Positions 1 to 8,168 of a DNA stretch of 37,980 nucleotides are shown piece after piece. Below the pieces are notes generated by a model. That model had not been told where the DNA came from, made no database searches, and saw only the letters and a list, made by a program, of their open reading frames with translations. Every line of letters begins with the position of its first letter. Within the stretch, counting starts at the first letter, position 1. A program made the translations under genes and the position numbers. Source of the DNA: Gammaproteobacteria bacterium (GTDB lineage Bacteria > Pseudomonadota > Gammaproteobacteria > GCA-001735895); the NCBI GenBank assembly GCA_024232855.1, contig JAAEPH010000483.1:1-37980 (forward strand), written 5' to 3'.

Positions 1-140
1 AAAAATCGCGCAGTATATTGATTTCACAAGGAAATATCCGAAGAAGTCTCGTATCGGTGATTACGAGCGACTGAGGATATATTTCTTGTGGAATCAATAG
101 ACAAGCGAGATTGTGCATATTTATGAATTTTCCGGGCTAG
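1..140. repeat. Palindromic miniature element, copy A (cut by window edge)
   Basis: Matches 1588-1727 at 138 of 140 positions in the same orientation; the two differences are at 106 and 137. The copy is cut at its left end by the window start. Inside it, the arm beginning at about 19 (ATTGATTTCACAAGG) pairs imperfectly with the arm ending at about 99 (CTTGTGGAATCAAT), so the DNA folds into one long hairpin. It carries no ORF. It looks like a MITE-type non-autonomous element, but no transposase is visible. Its last bases (CTAG) contain the stop codon of the adjacent MFS gene on the minus strand. Confidence 0.85.
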
Positions 141-1384
141 GCGCCTTTTCTGGTTTTCGATTTAGCCCTGGCACGAGGGTCGAGTTGAGAGATAGCGGTT
201 GAACTGGCGGGCATATTCACGAAAGCGACATGGGCGTCAACCGGTACCGAATCCCGTTTGTGCATGCGATAAAGCGCAAAGGATACGAAAACAAGACAGA
301 AAAGGATCGTGTGGATAAAGAGACCCGCGGGGCCCAGTACATCCATCGCAAAACTCCCCGTGATGGGACCAAGTGCCATGCCCACGGAAAAAGCCAGCAT
401 CAGGGTTGCGCATAGCGGCACCATCTGTTTTGGCGTAGCATAGTCCCCGGCATGAGACAGGATGATGGGATAAATCGACATCGCGAAGCCGCCCAGAATG
501 CCCACCAGTATCACGTAGGCCCACAGTGACATGGCTGGCATGAAGGCGATGATCGCGGAAGATAATGCCATCATTATCATGCCGAAGATCATGACCTTGC
601 GCCGGTCACGCTTATCCGAGGCCCAGCCCATTGGCCATTGCAGCGCAAGTGCGCCGATTTGCAGCGCCGCACTGAGCATTACAGCGCCCGAAATCTCCAG
701 TCCGATTTCCATTCCATAGAGTGCGATCAGGTTGTTCATCGGGCTGTTGGTCATGCCCAGGCACATACAGCCGACCACCGCCAGCGGGGTTGTCTGGTAG
801 ACCTTTTTAAGGTTCATTCTTGCCTTCATCGGCGGTGTCGGGTTACCCCCTTCGCGCAGTGCGACCGGTAGCAATGAGAGTGAAAAGAGAGCGCTTACCA
901 ACATGAAATGCCAGTTCCCACTGATCGCGGAAAAGGTAAACACCAGCGGCCCGAGCGCCTGGGCCGTCTTGTAGCAAATCATGTAGACACTCATTACGCG
1001 GCCGCGCACCGAGGCTTTCGTCTCGCCGGAAATCCAGCTGTCGGAAATAGTCAGCAAGCCGGCAAAACAGATCCCGGAGAAAATTCGCGCGCTGGTCCAC
1101 AGCGCCAGATCGGTATCGATGGCGAGCGCCAGTGTCAGGGTCGACAATACCGTCGCAAAACAGGCGAAGGCGCGTATATGGCCAATACGCTGAATCAGGC
1201 GTGGCGCGTAGAAACAGCCCAGAAAAAAACCGGTTGCGAAACCAGCCGACATGATTCCGATTTCGGATGTGCTGAATCCCGCCTCCTGCATTCGTAACGG
1301 AAGCAGTGCCGACAGCAGTCCCATGCCGCCTTGCAGGAAGACAACTCCGGTAATTATGGCGCCAACCGCGGTATATGGATTCAT
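137..1384 (-). CDS. MFS transporter (YcaD/UMF-like)
   Basis: Encodes a 415-aa major facilitator superfamily permease of normal family length, in the inner membrane. About 12 hydrophobic segments run from residue 6 to about 380. The loop after helix 2 (YAPRLIQRIGHIRAF) fits the MFS signature region, and a second cytoplasmic loop reads GWASDKRDRRKVMI, giving the usual two six-helix halves. Helix 5 region has GPLVFTF. The C-terminal 35 residues are polar and basic. The substrate cannot be told; the sequence resembles the YcaD-like branch of drug/metabolite MFS proteins. The gene stands alone and is bracketed by two copies of a palindromic repeat. Its TAG stop lies within the terminal CTAG of copy A, so the 3' end may have been remodelled by that insertion. 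Confidence 0.88.
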   Translation of the reverse strand: MNPYTAVGAIITGVVFLQGGMGLLSALLPLRMQEAGFSTSEIGIMSAGFATGFFLGCFYAPRLIQRIGHIRAFACFATVLSTLTLALAIDTDLALWTSARIFSGICFAGLLTISDSWISGETKASVRGRVMSVYMICYKTAQALGPLVFTFSAISGNWHFMLVSALFSLSLLPVALREGGNPTPPMKARMNLKKVYQTTPLAVVGCMCLGMTNSPMNNLIALYGMEIGLEISGAVMLSAALQIGALALQWPMGWASDKRDRRKVMIFGMIMMALSSAIIAFMPAMSLWAYVILVGILGGFAMSIYPIILSHAGDYATPKQMVPLCATLMLAFSVGMALGPITGSFAMDVLGPAGLFIHTILFCLVFVSFALYRMHKRDSVPVDAHVAFVNMPASSTAISQLDPRARAKSKTRKGA

Positions 1385-1559
1385 ACCGGCAGCTTACTGT
1401 AAATCGATGCGTGGCTTGATGAATTTTTTCGATTGATGCAAACGATCAAGATCGATGGCAAATAATTCATTCAAGCGACTCCATGACTATCTCTTTTAGT
1501 ACAAACTCGGCCTCGCGGTCCTCGCAATGACAGCCGTTTGGAGCTTAAGTAAGCGCCAT
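1385..1559. other. Upstream region of the MFS gene, no gene seen
   Basis: This 175-nt stretch lies between the MFS start and repeat copy B. It should hold the MFS promoter on the minus strand, but no convincing boxes were recognised. A short stretch near 1513-1531 (CCTCGCAATGAC) resembles the arm of the hairpin at 32753-32780. Confidence 0.4.
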
Positions 1560-1727
1560 CTAGTCCGGAGAATTCATAAATATACGCAAAAATCGCGCAG
1601 TATATTGATTTCACAAGGAAATATCCGAAGAAGTCTCGTATCGGTGATTACGAGCGACTGAGGATATATTTCTTGTGGAATCAATAGACAAGCTAGATTG
1701 TGCATATTTATGAATTTTCCGGGTTAG
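1560..1727. repeat. Palindromic miniature element, copy B (complete)
   Basis: This is the full-length version of the element at 1-140. The outer arms pair CCGGAGAATTCATAAATA (from 1565) with TATTTATGAATTTTCCGG (ending 1722). The inner arms pair ATTGATTTCACAAGG with CTTGTGGAATCAAT, so nearly the whole 168 bp forms one imperfect palindrome. The ends are CTAG-like (CTAG at 1560, TTAG at 1724). No ORF and no clear target-site duplication were found. It ends 12 nt before the start codon of the truncated gene at 1740. Confidence 0.85.
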
Positions 1728-1739
1728 ATGAGGAGATCC

Positions 1740-1922
1740 ATGTCTTTACGAAAGTGGGTGCTTGCTTGTACGCTGCCGTGTTTGCCCGTATCGGCGAACG
1801 TCGCCGATCGCGTGCAATCCCGGCTGAATCGCAGCGGTGGGATCGTCAGGATTTATAAGAAATGGTTCGGCAGCTTTGGCGAGAAACCGCCGGCCATGCT
1901 GAATGCGCTCTGTACCAGCTGA
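1740..1922 (+). pseudogene. Remnant of an amino-acid ABC transporter binding protein
   Basis: A 60-codon ORF with a good Shine-Dalgarno (GAGGAG, 1731-1736) starts at ATG 1740. It has a Sec-type signal peptide (MSLRKWVLACTLPCLPVSA) followed directly by RSGGIVRIYKKWFGSFGEKP. The second part resembles the extreme C-terminus of polar amino-acid substrate-binding proteins (Pfam SBP_bac_3 family, typical ending 'sGei.kIY.KWFG'). Those proteins are about 250-300 aa, so the entire ligand-binding core is missing, which suggests an in-frame internal deletion. An upstream in-frame ATG at 1728 abuts the end of repeat copy B. The alternative is a genuine small secreted peptide, which is less likely. Confidence 0.6.
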
Positions 1923-2029
1923 ATGCAACATCCTCGTAGGCAGCAACTGAAGGAGCCTGACTCCGGCCGCCGGATTGCGGATAGACTGTCCGGCATGGTC
2001 GCCCCCGTCTGATGAAGGTGTTTTCGTTT

Positions 2030-2809
2030 ATGACGCGCAAACCAACGCTGATACTGGTGGCGCTTTTTGCGTTGCTGTGGCAGCCGCATTGCTTTGCAGA
2101 TGACGTTCCCGTAATTGCGGCGGCATCCGATCTGAGTTACGCGCTGGGCAAGGTGGTTGAGCGCTTCACCCGCGAAACAGGCCGGAAGCTCAGGGTCAGC
2201 TTTGGCTCCTCCGGTAATCTCATGCGCATGATCGAACAGGGAGGCCCGTTTGAAATGTTCATGTCAGCCGACGAAAACTATGTTTTCCGGTTAGCCGGGC
2301 AGGGGCAAACCGTCGATCGCGGGCGAATTTATGCGCTTGGGCGCCTTGCCCTGTTTGCGCCTCGGGGATCGGCACTTGAACCGTCGCTGGATTTGGCAAG
2401 ACTCCCGGATTTGCTGGCGGACGGCAGGGTGAGAAAATTCGCCATTGCCAACCCGCTGCACGCCCCCTATGGAAAAGCCGCGCGCGAAGCGCTGCTAAAA
2501 CTGAATCTGTGGCAGGATATCGAGAACGCGCTGGTGTTCGGGGAAAGCGCCAGTCAGGCGACGTTGTTTGCCGCATCGGGTTCGACCCAGGGTGCAATCA
2601 TTCCTCATTCGTTGGCGCTTAACCCGGGCATATCGGCAAAAGGTTCGTTTCGCCTGATTGACAGGAATTTGCATAATCCATTAAGGCAGCGAATGGTGTT
2701 GCTCAAAAATGCCAGTGACACGGCCCGGCAATTCTACGATTATATGCAGACAACCACGGCGCAGGAAATCCTGGGGAAAAGTGGCTTCACGATACCGGGG
2801 GATCTGTGA
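2030..2809 (+). CDS. modA: Molybdate ABC transporter, periplasmic binding protein
   Basis: ModA captures molybdate (or tungstate) in the periplasm and hands it to ModBC. From ATG 2030 the protein is 259 aa, the usual ModA size. It has a signal peptide (TLILVALFALLWQPHCFA) and then VIAAASDLSYALGKVVERF, the ModA-type start of the mature protein with the oxyanion-contacting Ser. SFGSSGNLMRMIEQGGPFE and FMSADENYVFRLA are the next ModA blocks. The second domain has KFAIANPLHAPYGKAAREAL and SASQATLFAASGSTQGAIIP-type hinge sequence. ATG 2012 is in frame six codons upstream; 2030 is preferred because AAGGTG lies about 9 nt before it. It is followed by modB after 14 nt. No ModE box was recognised upstream. 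Confidence 0.88.
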   Translation: MTRKPTLILVALFALLWQPHCFADDVPVIAAASDLSYALGKVVERFTRETGRKLRVSFGSSGNLMRMIEQGGPFEMFMSADENYVFRLAGQGQTVDRGRIYALGRLALFAPRGSALEPSLDLARLPDLLADGRVRKFAIANPLHAPYGKAAREALLKLNLWQDIENALVFGESASQATLFAASGSTQGAIIPHSLALNPGISAKGSFRLIDRNLHNPLRQRMVLLKNASDTARQFYDYMQTTTAQEILGKSGFTIPGDL

Positions 2810-2823
2810 GGGTGTTTTAGATA

Positions 2824-3492
2824 ATGGAATGGAATGCACTAGATCTTTCACTGAAGCTGGCTTTTTGGACCTGTGCCATATTGCTGCCGCTTGCAGTGAT
2901 GATCGGTCGTCTGCTGGCCTGGAACCGCTTCCGCGGCAAGGCTTTTGTCGAGGCTCTTGTTGCCGTTCCTCTGGTGCTGCCGCCAACCGTACTGGGGTAC
3001 TACCTGATCCTCTCATTCGGTAATACTTCGGCAGTAGGACGAATCTATGAAACCCTGACCGGTCACGGGCTGGTGTTTACCTTCGACGGGCTGCTGCTCG
3101 CTTCCATTATTTTCAACCTGCCGTTTGCGGTGCAACCCATGCAGCGCGCCTTCGAGGCGGTCCCGATGAGCGTACGCGAGGCGGCCTGGTGCTGCGGGCT
3201 GTCACATTGGCAGACCTTTTGGCGCATCGAATTGCCGCTGGCCTGGACCGGCATTCTGTCAGCCCTGGTTCTGACCTTTGCGCATACCCTCGGCGAGTTT
3301 GGAGTGGTATTGATGATGGGCGGCAATATTCCCGAACAAACCAGGACGCTTTCCATCGCAATCTATGATCGTGTTCAAATGTTCGATTTCGACTCGGCGG
3401 GTGTCATGTCCGCCCTGTTATTGTGCTTTTCCGTCGTCGCCATAAGTTTTGTCTACGTGCTGGGTTATCGCGGCAGGCGGAATCATGCCTGA
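2824..3492 (+). CDS. modB: Molybdate ABC transporter permease
   Basis: A 222-aa inner-membrane permease that, as a dimer, forms the molybdate channel. Five to six hydrophobic helices are visible, including LAFWTCAILLPLAVMIGRLL and LLLASIIFNLPFAVQP. The EAA coupling loop that contacts ModC is present as SVREAAWCCGLSHWQTFWRI, followed by LPLAWTGILSALVLTFAHTLGEFG, which is typical of ModB. The family-typical VPLVLPPTVLGYYLI is at residues 41-55. The start ATG 2824 is preceded by GAGGGTG. Its last 8 nt overlap modC, indicating translational coupling. Confidence 0.92.
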   Translation: MEWNALDLSLKLAFWTCAILLPLAVMIGRLLAWNRFRGKAFVEALVAVPLVLPPTVLGYYLILSFGNTSAVGRIYETLTGHGLVFTFDGLLLASIIFNLPFAVQPMQRAFEAVPMSVREAAWCCGLSHWQTFWRIELPLAWTGILSALVLTFAHTLGEFGVVLMMGGNIPEQTRTLSIAIYDRVQMFDFDSAGVMSALLLCFSVVAISFVYVLGYRGRRNHA

Positions 3493-4621
3493 ATTCGACC
3501 CGGGCCTGAAAGTTTGGGTGGAGCAGGAGAAACCCGTACCGTTAAACGCGGAAATCTACTGTGCCCCCGGCGAGATGATTGCGTTGATCGGTCCTTCGGG
3601 CGGCGGTAAAACCAGCCTGTTGCGCATCATTGCGGGTCTCGCCAAACCCGGCAAAGGTCATATCTCCTGTGCTGGTGAAACCTGGCTGGATATCGAGCGG
3701 GGAAAGAACTTATCTCCCCAGCAAAGGAGAATCGGCTACGTGTTTCAGGACTATGCGCTGTTTTCGCATATGTCCGCCATACATAATATCGAAGCCGCGT
3801 TACTGCATCTGCCGAAGGCCGAACGTCGAAGCAAGGCCACCGGGTTGATTGAGATGGTGAATCTGAGTGGTCTCGAGGAGCGCTTGCCAGGGCAGCTTTC
3901 CGGCGGTCAACGTCAGCGTGTTGCGCTGGCGCGCGCGCTGGCGCGTGAGCCGCAGGTGCTATTGATGGATGAACCCTTTTCGGCGGTCGACCAGGTTACC
4001 CGGCGTAAACTTCGGTATGAGCTGGTGCAGTTGCGTCTGAGAATCAACCTGCCCATCATCCTTGTCACCCATGACCTCAATGACGCGATGTTACTCGCGG
4101 ACCGTATCTACGCCGTCTCGCGCGGAGAGACCCTGCAAAGTGGCACACCGATGGAACTGATACGATACCCCGACAATATCTCCGTAGCCCGGTTGATGGA
4201 TCTGCGGAATGTCTTTGAAGGGCGGGTGATCGAGCATGACGATGCCAGTGAACTAACCCGGGTCAGGTGGCTTGACTACGAGCTGGAGGCGCGGTTGCAA
4301 AGAAGGCATGAACCTGGCGAAACGGTTAACTGGGTAGTGCCAAGCTCTTATGTCGTGTTGCATCGGCGTCACCGCCCCTCGCTGGGTGAGCGGGAAAACC
4401 CGGTGCATGGCGTGGTCGGCGAATGCACCGTAATGGGTGAAAATACGGTGATTTCGGTGTGGGTTAACAATGACAGGGAACACCGGCTTGGGCTGACGGT
4501 TTCAAATCATGTCGCCGAGCGGAATTCCCTCGATATCGGCGCCGACATATCCGTTTCCTTGTTGCAACAAGGTATACATTTGATGCCCCTGCAGGCCAGG
4601 GACGTTTCCCGCGATACCTGA
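3485..4621 (+). CDS. modC: Molybdate ABC transporter ATP-binding protein
   Basis: The 378-aa ATPase that powers ModB. Walker A is GPSGGGKT (residues 36-43), the Q-loop is YVFQDYALF (about 85-93), the signature is LSGGQ (138-142), Walker B is VLLMDEP (158-164), and the switch His lies in ILVTHD. The C-terminal part (about 235-378) fits a ModC oxyanion-binding (MOP/TOBE) domain, which can sense intracellular molybdate. The start was set at ATG 3485, which overlaps the modB end by 8 nt. A longer reading from 3449 would add 12 residues encoded inside modB and is unlikely. Confidence 0.92.
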   Translation: MPEFDPGLKVWVEQEKPVPLNAEIYCAPGEMIALIGPSGGGKTSLLRIIAGLAKPGKGHISCAGETWLDIERGKNLSPQQRRIGYVFQDYALFSHMSAIHNIEAALLHLPKAERRSKATGLIEMVNLSGLEERLPGQLSGGQRQRVALARALAREPQVLLMDEPFSAVDQVTRRKLRYELVQLRLRINLPIILVTHDLNDAMLLADRIYAVSRGETLQSGTPMELIRYPDNISVARLMDLRNVFEGRVIEHDDASELTRVRWLDYELEARLQRRHEPGETVNWVVPSSYVVLHRRHRPSLGERENPVHGVVGECTVMGENTVISVWVNNDREHRLGLTVSNHVAERNSLDIGADISVSLLQQGIHLMPLQARDVSRDT

Positions 4622-4638
4622 ATCTGCTGCCGCCGGCC

Positions 4639-4686
4639 TGCACGAAATCATCCCCGATACGATACCGACATGATTTCCTGCGTGCA
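4639..4686. terminator. Hairpin between convergent modC and TauE genes
   Basis: TGCACG-AAATCAT (4639-4651) pairs with ATGATTT (4670-4676) and CGTGCA (4681-4686), with a 4-nt bulge. It sits 17 nt after the modC stop and 7 nt beyond the end of the minus-strand gene, where a bidirectional terminator is expected. There is no long T tract. Confidence 0.5.
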
Positions 4687-4693
4687 TGGAATA

Positions 4694-5443
4694 TTACAGG
4701 TTTAGTAGCTGCTGGATCCCGATTGCGGTACCGAAAAATACCAGCAGCACGGCAATCAATTTCCGAATCGGCTCGGTTGGTAATCGATGCACCAGTAATG
4801 CGCCACCAAAAGCCCCAATCACAAGCACGGTTGCAATTACCAGCACCAGGTCAAAGTTCAGGTTTCCCGACAGCCAGTTCCCTACGCTTGCAAAAGCGGC
4901 TATCGGCAATTGAATTGCCTGGCTCAAGCCAATCGCCGTGAGCACCGGCAAGCCGAGGAAAATGATGATCGGAACCAGGATCAACGGACCGCCTGTTCCG
5001 GTAATGGCCGAACCAAAGCCGGTAATCGCGCCGATGACGATATACTGCGCGGGGCTGAGCTGTCGTGAAGTCTGTTTCCGTGCCGGCTTTCGATAAGTCT
5101 TGATCAACGCGTCAACCCCGCTCACGATCATCAGCATGGCGATCAGCAACATAACCGCAACCGCGGGGATGCTGAGCAGCGAAACCGAGCCCAGAAATGC
5201 TGCCGGCACCGCACCCAGGCAAAGCCAGATTACCTTTGGCCACTGTATCGACCCGTGCCGCGCATAGACGATAACACCAATGACCCCGGTCGCCAGAAAG
5301 CTGAGTGTGCAGACCGGCACTGCTTCGTGCACGCCGATGCCGGCGATCAGGGTAAGCGCGGGCACCAGTAATACGCCACCAATACCGATCGCGCCGATCA
5401 GCACGCCGACGATAAGACAGATTGAAACTAGAGCGATTGACAC
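4694..5443 (-). CDS. TauE/SafE family sulfite/organosulfur exporter
   Basis: A 249-aa integral membrane protein with about 8 hydrophobic segments, from LVSICLIVGVLIGAIGIGGV to VLLVFFGTAIGIQQLLNL. Two related halves each carry a Gly/Pro-rich motif: GIGGVLLVPALTLI near the N-terminus and GTGGPLILVPIIIFLGLPV at about residue 155. This duplicated 'GxGG..l..P' pattern is diagnostic of the TauE/SafE family (former DUF81), which exports sulfite, sulfoacetate or related anions. The start codon is GTG at 5443. It is convergent with modC and not in an operon. The substrate is unproven, but the presence of a likely sulfonate pathway at 34-37 kb makes an organosulfur or sulfite role plausible. Confidence 0.85.
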   Translation of the reverse strand: MSIALVSICLIVGVLIGAIGIGGVLLVPALTLIAGIGVHEAVPVCTLSFLATGVIGVIVYARHGSIQWPKVIWLCLGAVPAAFLGSVSLLSIPAVAVMLLIAMLMIVSGVDALIKTYRKPARKQTSRQLSPAQYIVIGAITGFGSAITGTGGPLILVPIIIFLGLPVLTAIGLSQAIQLPIAAFASVGNWLSGNLNFDLVLVIATVLVIGAFGGALLVHRLPTEPIRKLIAVLLVFFGTAIGIQQLLNL

Positions 5444-5698
5444 CAGCAGGCCCCGGGCAATTGAAACATGGTTATCCCCGGCAGCTTACCATTATCCGGG
5501 GGATCGGTGCCGGCCGATCTTCACTGCTTCAAGGCTGCAATCGGAATCATAGTACATTCGACACCGGCCCACTGTTGTCCCGTTAACATAGTACAAACCT
5601 GGCATGAAACCTTACTGTACAAAGCCTGCTGAAGTTCTGTTGCCTGGGAGATATGAAAATCATCTGGGCGTTCGTCCTTCTGGAGCGTCCCTCACGAC
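5444..5698. other. Intergenic, promoter side of the TauE gene
   Basis: Together with the palindrome at 5699-5801 this makes a 357-nt gene-free stretch. It should contain the promoter of the minus-strand TauE gene. No further gene, repeat or operator was recognised. Confidence 0.4.
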
Positions 5699-5801
5699 GC
5701 CCGCTGCCGGGGTTTGCGCGCTGGCTCCGATGGGCCATCCCTGGCCCGGTCCCGCGGCTATCCTGCCGCTAGTCGCCTGCGCGCAAACCCCGGCAGCGGG
5801 C
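5699..5801. repeat. GC-rich palindromic element
   Basis: The arms GCCCGCTGCCGGGGTTTGCG (from 5699) and its reverse complement ending at 5801 pair perfectly over 22 bp, 23 with the inner C5721/G5779 pair. The 57-nt loop holds a second hairpin, GGGCCA-TCCC-TGGCCC (5732-5747), so the RNA or single strand would form a branched structure. The right arm ends within the stop codon of the aminotransferase gene. It may act as a transcription end or RNA stabiliser, or be a REP-like dispersed element. Confidence 0.75.
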
Positions 5802-6655
5802 TAGATCAGCGTAGCACGCACGTGCTCGAGGTAAATGTCTCGTAACTGCAGCGTTACCGGCCCCGGCTTACCGGCGCTCATTTCGTGGTCGTCGATTTGC
5901 ACCACCGGCAGAATATAATCCGATGCGCAGCTGATAAAAGCTTCGTCCGCATCCAGCGCCTGTTGCAGCGTGAAGCGGGTTTCGCTTAGCTCAAATCCCT
6001 TCGACTCGCACAGGGCGATGATGGCGCGCCGCGTCACGCCTAACAGAATGTCGTTGCTCAGCGCGCGCGTCAGAATCGCGTTGTCGCGGATAATGAAGAA
6101 GCTGGTGCTGCCGCCCTCGGTGACAAAGCCGTCGGCATCGATCATCAGCGCCTCGGAGGCGCCGGCATCGTGCGCCGCCTTCTTGGCCAGCACCTGGCCA
6201 AGCAGGTTGACCGACTTGATGTCGCGCCGCGCCCAGCGAATGTCATCCGTGCTGGCCAGCTTGACACCGTGCGCGCCGCTGTCGCGTTCGCCCTGCGTTT
6301 TTTCCTGGGTGAACATGAATACGGTGGGCTCGATGCCTTTGGGCCAGACGAAATCGCGTTCGGCGACACCGCGTGTCACCTGCATGTAGACCAGGCCTTC
6401 GTCGATGTGATTGAGTTCGACCAGGCGGCGTAACGCCTGCAGGATTTGCGCCTGCGTGAGCGGTGACTCGATCCCCAGTTTTTGCAGCGAACCGAAGTAG
6501 CGCTGCATGTGGTGCTCGAAATCGATCAACCTGCCGTCGAGCACGCCGGCGACATCATAGACGGCGTCACCAAAGGTGACCGAGCGGTCAAAAATTGAAA
6601 TTTTGGCCTCATGATCCGGGACATAATCGCCATTTAAATACACGATACGGGACAT
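5801..6655 (-). CDS. dat: D-amino-acid aminotransferase (class IV, PLP)
   Basis: Interconverts D-amino acids and 2-oxo acids, typically D-Ala and 2-oxoglutarate giving D-Glu and pyruvate, in the cytosol. The 284-aa length matches the family. The N-terminus has FDRSVTFGDAVYDV (residues 22-35) and DFEHHMQR. The Schiff-base lysine is K147 in RRDIKSVNLLGQVLAKK, a D-AAT hallmark. The later DGFVTEGGSTSFF and GVTRRAII blocks bind the PLP phosphate. ATG 6655 was chosen because the longer reading adds 39 basic residues running into the divergent glcD gene. Branched-chain aminotransferase or ADC lyase is less likely given the IKSxN motif. It lies head-to-head with glcD across 49 nt, suggesting a shared promoter region. 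Confidence 0.85.
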   Translation of the reverse strand: MSRIVYLNGDYVPDHEAKISIFDRSVTFGDAVYDVAGVLDGRLIDFEHHMQRYFGSLQKLGIESPLTQAQILQALRRLVELNHIDEGLVYMQVTRGVAERDFVWPKGIEPTVFMFTQEKTQGERDSGAHGVKLASTDDIRWARRDIKSVNLLGQVLAKKAAHDAGASEALMIDADGFVTEGGSTSFFIIRDNAILTRALSNDILLGVTRRAIIALCESKGFELSETRFTLQQALDADEAFISCASDYILPVVQIDDHEMSAGKPGPVTLQLRDIYLEHVRATLI

Positions 6656-6704
6656 TAGCTTGCTACGCCTTTTAATAATTGCCTGAAATGCTAGCATACA
6701 CCGC

Positions 6705-8168
6705 ATGCCGCAATCCCGTCGCCAGAAACTTGCTGTACGCTTTCGCGAATTCCTCCCCGGTGAGAGCGTCATCGATCAACCGACCTCGCTCGCGGCCTAC
6801 GAATGCGACGGCTTGAGCGCCTATCGCGAGCAACCGCTGCTGGTGCTGCTGCCGGAGACCGTCGAACAGGTGCAGCAGGTGATGCGTCTGTGCCATGAGG
6901 AACGCCTGCCGGTGGTCAGCCGCGGCGCCGGCACCAGCCTGTCCGGCGGCGCCCTGCCGCATGCCGAGGGCGTGGTGTTGAGCCTGGCGAAGATGAGCCG
7001 CATATTGAAGGTCGATCACCTGTCACGCCTCGCGGTGGTCGAACCGGGGGTGCGCAATCTCGCCATCTCGGAAGCGGTCAGTTCGCAGGGACTTTATTAT
7101 GCGCCCGACCCGTCATCGCAGATCGCCTGCACGATCGGCGGCAATGTCGCCGAGAATGCAGGCGGTGTCCATTGCCTCAAGTACGGCTTGACGCTGCACA
7201 ATATTCTCGCGCTCAAGCTGGTAGCCGCCGACGGCGAAATCTTCGAGATCGACCAGCGCTCGCTGCAAAGCGACGGTTACGATTTGATGCCACTGTTGGT
7301 GGGATCGGAAGGCATGCTCGCCATCGTCGTCGAAGTCACCGTCAAGCTGTTGCCGATTCCGCGCTGTGCGCGTGTCGTCATGGGCGTGTTCGATTCGGTC
7401 GAAAAGGCGGGCGACAGCGTCGCCGCCATCATCGCCGAAGGCATTATCCCGGCGGGTGTCGAAATGATGGATAACCTGGCGATTCGCGCCGCCGAGGACT
7501 TCGTCCACGCCGGCTACCCGGTCGATGCCGAGGCTATCCTGATCTGCGAACTCGACGGCACCGGGGAAGAGGTGGTCACGCAGATCGAACGGGTGGAAGA
7601 AGTGCTTAAAAAAGGCGGCGCGGTTGAAACCCGCCTCGCCAGGGATGAAGCCGAGAGGCTGTTGTTCTGGTCGGGACGCAAGGCGGCCTTTCCGGCGGTC
7701 GGGCGTATTTCCCCGGATTATTACTGCATCGATGGCACCATTCCGAGAAAGTCGCTGTCGGCGGTACTCGCCGGCGTGCGCGAACTGTCCGGGCAATACG
7801 GTTTGCGGGTCGCCAATGTGTTTCACGCCGGCGACGGCAACCTGCATCCGCTCATCCTGTATGACTCCAACAATGAAGGCGAGCTCGAAAAAACCGAGGA
7901 ACTGGGCAGCAAGATCCTGCAGTTGTGTATTCATCACGGCGGTACCATCACCGGTGAACACGGTGTCGGCGTCGAAAAGCTGGGGGAAATGTGCGTTCAG
8001 TTCGGTGAGCCCGAGCGCAACCAGTTTCATGCGATTCGCGAATGCTTCGACCCGTTGAGGTTGTTGAATCCGGGCAAGGCGATTCCGACGCTGGCGCGCT
8101 GCGCCGAGTTCAACGCGATGCATGTTCATAACGGCGAGCTGCGTTTTCCCGAGCTCGAGCGGTTTTGA
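6705..8168 (+). CDS. glcD: Glycolate oxidase subunit GlcD (FAD-linked)
   Basis: The FAD subunit of the GlcDEF complex, which oxidises glycolate (or D-lactate and other 2-hydroxyacids) to the 2-oxo acid and feeds electrons to the respiratory chain. At 487 aa it is close to the usual ~499. The PCMH-type FAD domain shows VVSRGAGTSLSGGALPH and the flavin loop TIGGNVAENAGGVHCLKYG. The C-terminal cap domain has VFHAGDGNLHPLI and ITGEHGVGVEKLGEM, whose histidines are typical of D-2-hydroxyacid dehydrogenases, then LRLLNPGKAIP. It is followed by glcE with a 1-nt overlap (TGATG). Confidence 0.92.
   Translation: MPQSRRQKLAVRFREFLPGESVIDQPTSLAAYECDGLSAYREQPLLVLLPETVEQVQQVMRLCHEERLPVVSRGAGTSLSGGALPHAEGVVLSLAKMSRILKVDHLSRLAVVEPGVRNLAISEAVSSQGLYYAPDPSSQIACTIGGNVAENAGGVHCLKYGLTLHNILALKLVAADGEIFEIDQRSLQSDGYDLMPLLVGSEGMLAIVVEVTVKLLPIPRCARVVMGVFDSVEKAGDSVAAIIAEGIIPAGVEMMDNLAIRAAEDFVHAGYPVDAEAILICELDGTGEEVVTQIERVEEVLKKGGAVETRLARDEAERLLFWSGRKAAFPAVGRISPDYYCIDGTIPRKSLSAVLAGVRELSGQYGLRVANVFHAGDGNLHPLILYDSNNEGELEKTEELGSKILQLCIHHGGTITGEHGVGVEKLGEMCVQFGEPERNQFHAIRECFDPLRLLNPGKAIPTLARCAEFNAMHVHNGELRFPELERF

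Noticed and set aside
5604-5804. 66-codon plus-strand ORF across the 5.7-kb palindrome
   Set aside because: It is made largely of the two palindrome arms, with no family motif or ribosome site.
7113-8129. 338-codon minus-strand ORF inside glcD
   Set aside because: It is antisense to a well-supported gene, shows no family motif, and reflects GC-rich codon structure; similar long antisense frames occur in the ABC ATPase and TRAP genes.
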